A program made the translations under genes and the position numbers. This document shows positions 1-11,036 of a stretch of 64,000 nucleotides of DNA, piece by piece. The notes under the pieces were generated by a model. It saw only the letters and a program-made list of their open reading frames with translations, was not told the DNA's origin and searched no databases. The number at the start of each line of letters is the position of its first letter. Within the stretch, counting starts at the first letter, position 1. Source of the DNA: Acanthochromis polyacanthus (Eukaryota > Chordata > Actinopteri > Pomacentridae); assembly GCF_021347895.1 (NCBI RefSeq), contig NC_067114.1:28834373-28898372 (forward strand). Direction: 5' to 3'.

Positions 1-2689
1 TGTGTGTGTCTATGACAAACAAGCTGCTCGCCAAGCTCTCAACCAACCAAACCCACAGGTTAGCCGACAGAAAGAGGGCGTGACGAGGTAGGCACACTTT
101 CAAACAATGTTACTGGGGCTTTAGAATGCCTAACATATTCCTTTGTGTCCTTGGAGGAAATTTCATAACGCGGCTCGGCGTTTTGGGGAACCATGTTGGT
201 GAGAGTTTGATGAGAAGGTTGACATTACACGGTCAAATGATAAATATAACGCTGGCAATTGGCACAAAAAATCAGTCGGCTGCTGCAACTGGAAATCTTT
301 CTGTGGATCTTCCACTGACAATATGTGACAGTCTGTGCTGTTGTCAATGCTAGTTGTTTTTTTTTTTGTCCATTTATTGTTACTAAATATCTAATGTGCA
401 CAGACTAACATAAGTACATGTAGCTATTTTGGTTGTTTGGGTGACATCTGTTTAAAATAATGATATTGAAGCGTCTATATTTATGTAACTAAAATCAAGT
501 TATTCAACTATCTGCACTCATATTTCAGTTACTGAGTAGAGAGTCAATGTCACTGATGAAAAAAATTGCAGAAAAATGTTTCAATTTTAGTAACCCGATC
601 CGACTTTTACACTAAAATAATATCCAGCTGCGACAGATTCAGCCGTGAAATGTGTGATTTATCTGCAGCTTTACCCCGTGTGTGACAACTGAAAAAGGTG
701 CACTCATTTAACGACAGATTGGGAGGAATTCTGTCTCCATGTAGGGGACCATTCATAATTAAAAGTATTTATGAAGTTAGTGTTGTTATTCCTCATGCAG
801 AGCTGCAAACAGCTTTCTTCCTCACGTGGATCCTGCAGCAGGTATTTAATAAACTCAGAGGAAAGACTCCTACAAACAACCGGAAGAAATAAACTTCAGC
901 TCCAGTTGATGCTTTATCAAAACCTGGATTACATTTATTATTATTATTCTTAAAATCTAACCTGTCTTCATCACCTGTTAAGTTTTTAAAATCATTTCTC
1001 TGTGTAATTGTTGTGAAACTGAAAAACAAAATGATTGAGGCAAAAGCCAATACACATAAAGGCCTCAATCCTCCTGACAGAACTTCACAAAATTTTCTTT
1101 TTTTGTAACATTATTTAATTTTGGGACATTTCAGATTTTATTTAAGTGCAGTTGAGGAGAGACTAGAAAGGCGTGGAGTAGAGAAGAGGACTAACATGCA
1201 GCAAATCATGACAGAAATCGATATTGATCCATGGCCACTACAGATCAACTGGTTCAGCCACTGAGTAGCCACCATCTCCAACATTTTATATTTGTCTTTC
1301 CAAAATCAATGAAGTGCAGATGGTAATACTCTGATATGAAAGTTTGCCCTCTAGTGGTTGCAGACAGGTTCTTTTCTCTTGTTTCATTCTCAAGTGGTTT
1401 CTCATGACTTTATTATATAAGTTCTGCCTTTATCCTGCAATAAAGAGCACCTGGAAAGTAGCACAGACTAAAAGACTTTAAAGTAAAAATGGCTGTCCTA
1501 GTCCTAGATTTTAGCTTAAAAAACAGACAAATATTAAAATAAAGTCCATCAAAAAGTGTTGTGTGGTAAAAAGTGACTTATGCATGCTACAGTATGTCAT
1601 GTTCAGCTGAATCCACAGACGTGCCGGTGGTGGAAATGAAAGCACAGATCCACTAAGACTCCGTCCATGTTTGCTGAGGCTCCTACCTTCCTGTGCTGAG
1701 CCCTCAGCTTCCAGGTGTCAGAGAAGAATGCATCCCAACATCACAGGAAGACAGACGGTGAGGGCAGACAGGGGCTTGTAGCGACCTGTGGCTGGTTCTC
1801 CACAGTGGGAAAAAAAAAAAACCTTCTCACTAAAGCCATTGTGGGTTTCTGACTGACAGATTACAGTTTTAACAAACCATCAGCAGCTAATACCCATGCA
1901 ACCAAAGACAAACACACCAATTGGAGTTGTGTAGCTTTTTTTTACATTCATGAACAGTCAGGGTGTTTCCTCATATCACAAGAAAGTGAATGCCTTATCA
2001 CCTCCAGCGTCGTAACAGCACGATCCGAAGGTGAGCTGAGGTGACAGTTTTATATCTGTGCTCTTTGGCATTCGTGATCGGGCCGGGGAGGGTGAGACGA
2101 GGTGATGACATCAGCCGCCGAGAGCTGAGCTGAGAGAAAAACTCAGCAGCGGAAAGAAAGTTTATAAGAGCGTCATGAAAGACTGGGAGCTGACGTTACT
2201 TTCCTTTCCCTGCCTCCAGGTATAATGCAAACGCCTCACTTGGACCGATATGTGGTTTTCAGAGCCGATACTAAAGTCAGCTCCTGTAGGGGATATTTTC
2301 TGCCAATAAGAATCATGTCTGATTTGAGGATCTCTTAAAATTACCTCAACTGGCATGTAGACCTTTGTGAGGCACCCAAAAACTCTGACAAATGTAAAGA
2401 TTGAAGCCAGCCCACACAATCAGATCACAGTCATATCTGAAATGCAGTGAAATCCTCCACATATACTCCAACCAGCACAACTTAAATTCCTCATAACATT
2501 CACAGACTATAGGTTAACTGTAGGTTAATGAGGTTCATATGAAAAAGCTTTAGATCTAGCTGAACAACTAAAACCTGTCTAATTTTTCTATAGGAACTGT
2601 AGAATCAAGACTTTCAAGCAAGATCTGAAGAAAGTCTGGAGTCTACAGTCCTGCGTTTGTAGCCAACAGCTAAAGCAAAGTGGTTCATT
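1..2689. other. Non-coding stretch, left edge
   Basis: AT-rich sequence with no exon-like frame on either strand. It should contain dlx3-dlx4 intergenic DNA if the usual convergent pair exists here. No dlx3 exon or homeodomain-coding sequence is seen. The short GC-rich patch at about 2020-2160 is unexplained. Confidence 0.6.
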
Positions 2690-3625
2690 TGATCTAAATG
2701 GTCATATTTGCTAAAATGAGAAAAAATCTGCACAAAGTCTTCTCCAGAACATCCAAAAGATTCTCAGTGGGGCTGAGGTCTGGACTCTATGGAGGACAAT
2801 CCATGTCATGCTCCCTGATCCACTCATTCTCAATGTGAGCCCCATGAATCCTGGATTCATCATTTTGGAGCATGAAGAAAACCTCCATTGATGGAAAGAC
2901 CTGGTTGTTCAGTATCTTCAGGTATCAGCTGACCTCATTCTTTGGGAACATAACGTTGGTGAACCTGACCAACAGATCATAACCCTAACCCCCACAGGCT
3001 GGTAGACACTAGCCATGATGAGTTCATCACTTCATCCACCTCTCTTCTCACCCTGATGCCCCCATCACTCTGGAACGGTAAATCTGGACTCATCAGACCA
3101 CATGACCTTCTTCCATAACTCCAGAGTCCAATCGTTATGCTACCTAGCAAATTAGCCTCACTGATCAGTGGTTTTCTTATGGCTACAGTTGTTTATTCCA
3201 AATCCTTTGAGTTCTCTTCATGTGGAAATGCTCCTACTTTCACTATTAAACAGCCCTGAGTTCTACTGTTGGTTTCCTACCATCATCTAAGAGTTTGTTC
3301 CTGAAGATGATGGTTCTCCACTATCCTTCAGGTTTTAATGATGCATTGGACGGTTCTTAACCTGATTTTAGTCGTTTCATCTCCGTAGTTGTTTTCTTTG
3401 CTTGATGCAGGCCAATAATTTGACCCTTCCAAGACAGATTAGCATCCTTTCCATGAGCACAGGATATGTCTTCCAACATGGTTGTTTAAGAAATGAGAAG
3501 CTCCTCACTGCATCAGCCAGGGTTAAAGAAGTTATTGTCATCATTGTAGTAATTATCCAATGGAAAGATCTTACCTATTTGCTCAGTTAAATCCAGGGAA
3601 AGACTTTTTTGGGCCAGGCAGTGTA
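2690..3625 (-). pseudogene. Tc1/mariner-like transposase remnant with one terminal inverted repeat
   Basis: Read on the minus strand, this segment contains degenerate fragments of a Tc1-family DDE transposase: a WSDESRF-like block at about 3079-3100, a PDLSPTENL-like block at about 2760-2800, and intervening fragments in shifted frames with stops. The right end carries a terminal inverted repeat (tacactgcctggcccaaaa read on the minus strand, within 3604-3625). I could not find the matching left repeat, so the left end is truncated or too diverged. It is not capable of transposition. Confidence 0.75.
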
Positions 3626-3918
3626 GAATAGACTGCATTGTGGCACTGTTTGCAGAACGTGTAAAAAGAGAAATGTGAAAAAATTAAAACTTCCGTCCGT
3701 ATTCATGACTTTTTCTGAAAACACCAATGAAAGACTCCTAGTGCTGGGCTATGCCTGCTAATAAAGAGAGAAGAGAAGATTTCAACACGGGCTAAGTGGA
3801 CATATGCAGGTGAGTTAAAAGACAACATGACTGACTATTATCGGCCAAATATCGGTATAATTCTGATTCACTGTGCATTATATAAACCTTGATGTGTGCA
3901 GACACAATGTGATGGCTC

Positions 3919-3941
3919 TCTCTCTCTCACACACACACACA

Positions 3942-3980
<39 letters not shown>
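3919..3980. repeat. (CT)n(CA)n microsatellite
   Basis: A short CT run passes into about 26 CA repeats with one interrupting T. Confidence 0.95.
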
Positions 3981-3983
<3 letters not shown>

Positions 3984-5489
3984 GGCTCAGCTCTGCAGTA
4001 TCTCAGTTTCACTTAAAAACTAAGCGTGTATGTGTTTTTGCGCCGCATGGGTCAAGTTTAACAAGCAAATATAAAGTGACCCCTGCTGTTTATGACTTGT
4101 TTTAATTGTGTTTTTTTCCTCCACTCTCTCTCTTTCTGTCTCATTCATGCCTCGCTCTCTCTGCTTTCTACTCTTTAGGGGGTCAGATGCTGTCATCTGC
4201 CCAGTAGCAACGTCTTTCGGTTTAATGGTTCTTACATTTTTTGTCCTCACACAAACTCGTGAGTTGTGCTCTTCTATTTCCCTCTCATCTTGCACTTACT
4301 TCATGTTTACTTTTCTAGCTAACCCTCGAATAGTATTTCTCATGTCTCCTCTCATCTTTATCCTTCTCAGTATAAGAAAGTGTAGCTGCAGAAACACAAT
4401 GTTTGACCATTGTGGATCGGTTTGTGTCTTTGCATCTGACACTTATTACAGGATTAAGTCAAATAATACGCCTTGCTGTGGACTGAGATGACAGGCGAAT
4501 GTGCTCTTGCTTGTCTCCACGTTGGGACACAAAAAACTTTTTTCTAGAAATAGACACAATCCATAAAAAGAGGAGATGAATACATCATAACATAAAACCA
4601 GTGTGCGGCTCATGGGCCGTATTTAAGACCACTGAGGGACCCACTGTAAACGATAGAGCCACGGACTGATATAGCTGCTGATAAGCTGGTGATGAAAACC
4701 AAGAGTCTGGCAGGATCTGTTCCAGACCGAGTGAATCACCCACTCACCGAGTTTGACTGTTCATGCAGCACGCCAAGAAATTCACACACCTCTCGATACG
4801 TATCTGACTTTGCCTGTCGGTAGCATCCTAAGCTAGCAGATAACAAGCTAACTGCTCTTCTGTAGGTCTGTTCTTATTATAGCGGACTCAGTACTTCCAT
4901 TTTATACCCAGACAAATGCCTTATGCTCGTTCCAGTTAGGTACTTATTTAGTGAGCTGCTGAGTCAACGGGTGAATCATTCCACGAAGGCCAGATCAGAT
5001 ATGAGACTTCTGGTTCTACTCTGGGGTTTCCTCCTAGTTGGATGTGCCGGGAAAACCAACCAAACTAGGTCTCCAAAGGAGGAATCCTAATCATTGTCTT
5101 CATACTCTATCCCATAGTGAAAGAATAGCCACCCTGTAGTTGCATGTACTAGTACAGTCACAAATACTAGAATGTACTGCCAGAAAATACATATATTGTA
5201 AATTTGACAGGTTATTATACCTGAAACTTCACATCTTGTTCCATTGGGACTACAAGGATGTACTTGTACATACTGTATTAGTACAAAAACTTACGCTAAT
5301 GTTTTGTTAATTACTCTGTACATCACACTCTGTACTCTGGAGAATTAAGACTTTTTGTCCTCACATCCACATGCCTTAGCTTTTCATTGTATTTTCACAA
5401 ATACATTTTTATTCTATTGTGAGTATTTAATAAATCTGGACACTGAATTTGATTTGGAATTTAAAAAGACCGTCAAACAGTGTAATAAT
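3981..5489. other. Non-coding stretch
   Basis: No gene recognised. The open frame at 4108-4491 is low-complexity C/T-derived (Leu, Ser and Phe rich) and is not supported as coding. Confidence 0.55.
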
Positions 5490-6080
5490 TAGGGGTGTAT
5501 CGAAATGGTCAACTCACGAAATGATACGAAATACGAAACAGGGCTCACGATACGAAATACTCACGATACGAAATGAAGATTAAAGAAAATCCCCAACAGT
5601 AGGAAGTTATGCAAAAATCTCATTTTCTTTATTTTCTTCCTTATGCAGACATACAAAAAAATAATGCTGCATCAGCACAAAATAGATGCTCTTTGAAAAA
5701 AACAAAATTGTAGTTTTTTCCCCTTATTTAGACTACAGTGCAAAACATAAAATCTCCATTAAAAAGTGCTTTGTTGTTGTAACAATCAGGATAACTACAT
5801 TCTTGAATTAAAAGGAAAACAAATAGCAGTCCTAGGAGCTACAGTCTGGACCTATAAATGTCTGAACTGTGAACTAGTCGTACTCGCTGCAGTATACGGG
5901 GAACTGAAGCGCCATATTTTGCACACGGTTTTTGTTTTATCCGCAATCTTCTCACCGTTCTCTCGTCGTTTACATAGGAAGCCAAAATAGAGTGTTTTGC
6001 TACGGTAGGTGAGGAGGGTCAAAAATCATCAGTCTCAGTGGTACGCGGCGCCCCTTCGCGTTTTTTATTTTGTGCGTCTT
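5490..6080. repeat. Possible degenerate DNA-transposon fragment with acgaaat repeats
   Basis: Starts aggggtgtatcgaaatggtc and contains irregular short repeats of atacgaaat / cacgatacga (5515-5575). The later part (about 5850-6000) has a coding-like feel without a usable frame. It resembles hAT-type debris in fish, but no opposite terminus is found. Confidence 0.3.
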
Positions 6081-6809
6081 TAAATTTTATTTCGTAATAA
6101 TACTGAGCTTTTTAACATGAAGGTGGAACCTGTTGTTACAGTTTGGATAAAGGTCGTGATGATTTTACTTTTTTCAGGTTTCATGTGTCTTTTTTGCAGC
6201 AACAGCAGAGTCGTACCAATGAGAAAGGAGGAAACAAAAGTATTTTAAGGTCATTTTTTCTTTCTTTTTTCTCAATAGAATGGCAGATTAAGCATTTTAT
6301 TTCCTCCTCAACAACCATTTCCTGATTGAGGTGAACTGAAAGTGAGATTCGCCTCCAATTCTGTGTCAATAAAAGCTGTCAGTCATCTTGTACAAGGTTG
6401 CAGAAGGAATATAAAAAAAATTGTCTTTGGAAATGATAGAAGTGCTCCTGTGCTTTGGCATTGTGTTTGACTCAGTCCCTAACTTGTTCTTTAGCGATAC
6501 AGGAACATGGAAACCAGGTGTTCTTCTACGTGCTGCAGAAAACAAACTGTATCTGACTGAATCGAAGACAGGGGGCGCCATCAACGGAACAGAACCTTCA
6601 CTCAAACAGTGAATTGTGTAGTTACAACTATAATTTTGATCTTTAAGTAGACTGGAAAGTGATCGCCCTCTCAAATTTTTGTTCTGTTCATCAAGAAATA
6701 AACCTTGATGATATAATTCTGCCTTTTCCTGGTTGTAGCTTCAGCGTGCACATGTGGCCCTTCCTTCTCTGTTTCTCTTGCCCTCCTCCATGTTCCCTCA
6801 GCCCCCAAC

Positions 6810-6945
6810 AGGCCTCCATCAGTTCATTAGGACGACGTGACGCATTTGAGGTATTCCATAAAAGTCTACGGTGTGAACTCTGCCACAGGCAACAGGATGC
6901 TGCTCTCAGTAGCAGATTAAGTCGGTCTGAAAGTCCCATGCCCCC
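6810..6945. promoter_or_regulatory. Candidate conserved non-coding block
   Basis: Unique-looking sequence of balanced composition with a TGACG-like word (gacgtgacgc, 6834-6843) and an AGATTAAG word (about 6914-6921). It lacks long ORFs and repeat hallmarks. It sits in the presumed dlx3-dlx4 intergenic interval, so a regulatory role is possible. The call rests on appearance only. Confidence 0.22.
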
Positions 6946-8400
6946 TTTTTAAAAGAGCTGTTTGAACCTTGAAAGACACAAAAAAAAGCAAGAGAAGATC
7001 TGCACAATATCAATTATGAGCCACTAAAACGGTGCCTCCTCACAGAATGCAGGTTTGTTAGTAATCTAAGTGTCATTTCTACGCCTGGGGGTTGCTGATA
7101 TCGTGGCAAAACGTTCAGGTTCCCCAGCATGCGTTTCCCGTTGAAGAGACAGCAGCCGACTGTCTCTGCTTTAAGAGGAAGAGGAAGAAAGTTTCCAGCG
7201 TGTGTTCCTCTGTTCTGGTTAATTGTCTTCCCGAAAACGAGGTCACCTCACATCCAGGTAGAAGTGACTTCATTCTCAGAGTCTTCAGCTAATAGCGCCG
7301 AAGAAGCAGAGTTGGTAACGAGCTAGCACATTTATTCCCAGCCCAAATTAGACATTCAGAAACACTATTTCACCGGTTGGACTGACATTTTAAGTCTTCG
7401 TTAATGCCAGTTGTAACTGCTAATGTGATTCCATGCAAACAGATAAGAAAGCATTTTTAAGTGTTTACTAATGTCAGCCATAGGAGGCTATAAACCTAGA
7501 AGTGAGGATGTTTAATTGTTCTTCCTAATATGAAGCTGTATAAAGAGATATAAGGACATTTTAAGTGACATGTAGAATTATAATTTGTCAGGAATATTGC
7601 GCATTTTTAAGACCAATACCTAAGAGAAGAAAAATAAATATTCTTAAGTGTATAATTTTAAAAAAAAATCACTTGTATTCCCAGCAACCATCTATAGGAT
7701 TATGTATGTAGTACACAGTAAAAAAAAACTATTATTATTAGTATTAATAGTAGTAACAATAACCATAATAATGTATTATTAGTTATTGAAAAACAGCATA
7801 TGTAATATGTATACATTTAGGGAAAATAACAATAATACAGAAAAGTAAGGGACTTACTTAGTTTTTATCTGGATGCAATGTTAAGGAATAAGTGTGATTT
7901 TGCCCTGAAACTACTTCAGTATAGCTTATAGACCATCTACACAGTTTATTGTTGTCAGTTAGCTCCATTTTTCCATCCTACTTTTTGCCAGCTGCACTCA
8001 TTCCATAAATCTTTCTTGATTTTGCAAACACCTCTACACATGAAGCACCTCGTCTTGATTATATGTTGATAATACAATAATACGAGATGCTAATAAGGCA
8101 GAAACTTGAAATTTTTCTCCTGAACTCTGTCATCGTCAGGTAAGAAATACAAATATATTATCTTTGAAGGCACCCACATCTTTCATGTCCTATTGTTTTA
8201 TTATTTACCACCACCTGAAGGTCATTAAGCCTGAAATGTATATTTGCTCCTTAATATGTGTACGAGGATTCTCTTTTCTTGAAAACAATAAATAAAAATG
8301 AAGCCTTAGGAAAAACACCAACCACACGCAGCATAAATCAGCAACATAACAATGCAAATCTGTAATATTCATTGAGCAGATCGATTTGTTGTGAAAGGAT

Positions 8401-8880
8401 TAGTCCTCAGTAATCCAGTTTGATGCAATCCACCACTTCCTCGCCGGCTCCTCAGGGGCCCGAGGCGGAGCGATATTCCCCTGACTGACAATTACACGTA
8501 ATTATAGCGTCAGAGTGAAAGCTTTATTTAACAAGCTGTGTCCCAAATTACCCATAATTGACATGGTCATTTTATAAAATCATTGACGATGCTTGACGAC
8601 TCTTTTTGCGTTTCCAGATGTTTGCGGGGCAGAAGATGTGACCCGCGCCTTCTGATTTACGACTTTAGAGAAAACGGCCCCGGGGCCACTGGGGCGCACA
8701 AAGACCTTCCACTGAGGAGGAATATGTTATTTTAGCGAGAAGTTACCGATGTGAGAAGCTCATAATATCTGGTAAAGGTGTAAAAACAAATGATGTCCAG
8801 CAAATTAAGAGGACTGGGCGGAGTGAGAGGCCAGAATATCGTGATAAATGACAAAATCTGCACATTTTACCCGAGTGCAT
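8401..8880. promoter_or_regulatory. Candidate dlx intergenic enhancer with paired homeodomain cores
   Basis: A non-repetitive, non-coding block downstream of dlx4, more complex and GC-richer than its AT-rich surroundings. It has a close ATTA-N4-TAAT pair (about 8491-8504), another ATAATTG core near 8553-8560, and ATTA/TAAT words through the rest. Dlx bigene clusters in vertebrates carry intergenic enhancers that bind Dlx and other homeodomain proteins, so position and content fit. Conservation was not tested. Confidence 0.4.
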
Positions 8881-10234
8881 TTCCTTTACATTTATAAATT
8901 TTAAAGGCATTTCTGTCATTTTTCTGTTTGGCTTGATTTTGGTTGTGTTTTAAATACAGTATAGGATCTCTACCTATATATATATTAATGCTAAAAATGA
9001 CATTCCTAGATTACGAAATATGACTGAACTGCATTCTCGGTAACATCTTAAAAGAAACGTATTTTCTCCTGGATAACAAAAACAACATTTCAACATTTTA
9101 TTACTGAACTGCTTTGTTGCCTCTCTGTTTCAGCCAAACAATCACGTGTTATATAAGGACAGACTTGTAACCCTGGTAACCAACATAATGGAGGGAAGGC
9201 TTCAAACACGCTTTTTCCAACCTACTCGACTCCTTTTGGTGCCTCAACCGAACCAAAGAACAAAAACAAAAGTGAAGTCTGATAATAGTTGTATAGGAAT
9301 GTAATTTTTGAGACAGGATTGCACCACAGAATGGGATTTTGTTCATATTCCTTTCTAAGTATCAGAGCATCTGTTAGCGCTGCATCAACAACAGTCAGCA
9401 TCACAAGAACTTGCTTTTATTTAGTTCTTTAATCTGGTCTGTCTTTAACATCAGCAAACCAGAAGGGTCACCGAATCAGTACAGTTTATTTAAAAAGAAA
9501 AAAACACGTGAGGAAGCCCTGAAGAACCTTTTTTCTTTTTTACATGTGTACCTGCCCACAAAAAACACAAATAAACAAACAAACAAAACCTCCCGAAGTG
9601 TCCAGAATCAGGAGATGGCATTAGCTTTGAGTCGTAGCGTCAGCTATAGCTTTATCACAAATGTCTCGGCAGGTCCAGCCGCTCTGGAGGCAGAAATAAC
9701 ACTTTTATTTTGGCGGTGTAGCTTTCTTGTTGTTATTTGAAGCATTATTCCTCCTTATGAATGAACAGTTGAATGACGTAGAGCAAGATTAAGCATTTAA
9801 CCGTGACCTCGATGTTCACAGAAGTAGAACAATTCGGCTTAATTCTTAGTTAAACGAGTCGGATTTCACAATTTAAAAAAAAAAACAAATCTAATTCTTA
9901 GTGTGAAAGTCAGGACATTGTAATGAAGGCGAGTTAACCAGTGTTGTGAAGCTCCACACTGGATGCCTCCATGATGTTTGTAAACTTAAGACTATGAAAA
10001 TTCTAGTTTAATTTGGCTGTATGTGTCACAGAGCTCATATCTCAGCTACTGCCCTGTTTGCTGTTGCCTGATTAAATTTTGTTGGATATAGCTGGTATAC
10101 ACATGTAAAACGCATATTTTAAAATGCTACAGTTGCAGCTAACATGTTTTCGTTTTTATGGTTACATCCTGATGTTGGATTTTGCAAAACAAAATGACTT
10201 CCATTTGTTTCAAAATGTATTGATCCTAGCAGCT
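8881..10234. other. Non-coding stretch downstream of dlx4
   Basis: AT-rich. May include the distal part of the dlx4 3' untranslated region, with minus-strand AATAAA words near 9704 and 9410. No coding sequence recognised. Confidence 0.5.
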
Positions 10235-10610
10235 GTTTGTGCATCCATCCATCCATCCATCCATCCATCCATCCATCCATAGACCGCTTTTTCCACATTA
10301 GGGTAACAGAGAAACTAGAGTCTATCCAAGCCGACTGAGGGGAAGGCGGGAGACACCTGGACAGGTAACAGTCTGTCACCGGCCTACACACAGAGACAAA
10401 CAATCACACTCACGGACAGTTTAGAATCACCAATTAACCTCAGCATGTTTCTGGACTGTGTGAGGAAGCTGAAGAACCTGGAGAAAACCCAGACATGTAC
10501 AGGGAGGACATGGAAACTCCATGCAGAAAGATCCCAGGAAGACCGGAATACGAACCGAGGATCTTCTAGCTGTGAGGCGACAGTGCTGACCACCAACCCA
10601 CTGTTTGTGC
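10235..10610 (-). mobile_element. tRNA-type SINE with GGAT tail (copy 1)
   Basis: Read on the minus strand it opens with a tRNA-like region (gtggtcagcactgtcgcctc, then a degenerate ggttcgtattccgg B box), continues through tccatgtcctccctgtacat and aacatgctgaggttaattgg, and ends in a (GGAT)n tail at 10243-10280. It resembles copies at 48.3 and 56.5 kb. It lies about 185 bp beyond the dlx4 stop codon, so it may be part of the 3' untranslated region. Confidence 0.75.
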
Positions 10611-10793
10611 ATTAAAATTTATATTTTTCAGCTACTTTAGCAGTTTTATATATTTACTACAACTCATCATTTTACTATTTTTGCCTACAGAGCGGCTCAG
10701 ACTCTAAACAATGTCCTTGTCCCTTTTAGCTCCAGTTCAGCTCGCTTGTATAAATCCGTAAATTGTCCTGGAAGTTTGGCGTCCTCCTTCCTG

Positions 10794-11036
10794 TCACATC
10801 ATCTGAGTTCTCGGCATGGAGTCCTGCTGGTGTCCGGGGTACCAGTGTCCAAAATTGTTCATGTACCCTCCTGAGTGCACCGGCGTGCCTTTGGCAGCCA
10901 TGCTGATGTCCCACAGGGAGCACGGCGAGGAGGAGGACGGCGGTGGGGGAGCGAGGTGGTCCCCCTCTGGTCCACAGGGCCCATTCTTCATGATCTTCTT
11001 ATATTTGGAGCGCTTGTTTTGGAACCATATTTTCAC
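10794..11036 (-). CDS. dlx4: dlx4 coding exon 3 (recognition helix and C-terminus)
   Basis: Begins at [14 protein letters not shown] directly after an acceptor (gttcctcag ending at 11037) and runs 80 codons to a TGA at 10796-10794. It supplies the DNA-recognition helix with Gln50 and Asn51. A Pro/Ser-rich spacer follows (PPPPSSSS, residues 204-211), then the Dlx4-like C-terminus with SLWD at 214-217, an aromatic [10 protein letters not shown] segment at 231-240, and a final PRTQMM. The 3' untranslated region lies to the left. AATAAA-type signals on the minus strand occur near 9704-9709 and around 9410, but no single polyadenylation site can be chosen. Confidence 0.97.
   Translation of the reverse strand: MKIWFQNKRSKYKKIMKNGPCGPEGDHLAPPPPSSSSPCSLWDISMAAKGTPVHSGGYMNNFGHWYPGHQQDSMPRTQMM

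Noticed and set aside
4020..4491. Overlapping frames of 91 and 127 codons near the CA repeat
   Set aside because: Low-complexity C/T- or A/G-derived residues with no splice signals or family resemblance.
1..10793. Search for dlx3 exon 3
   Set aside because: No VKIWFQN-coding sequence or Dlx C-terminus was found on either strand to the left of dlx4.
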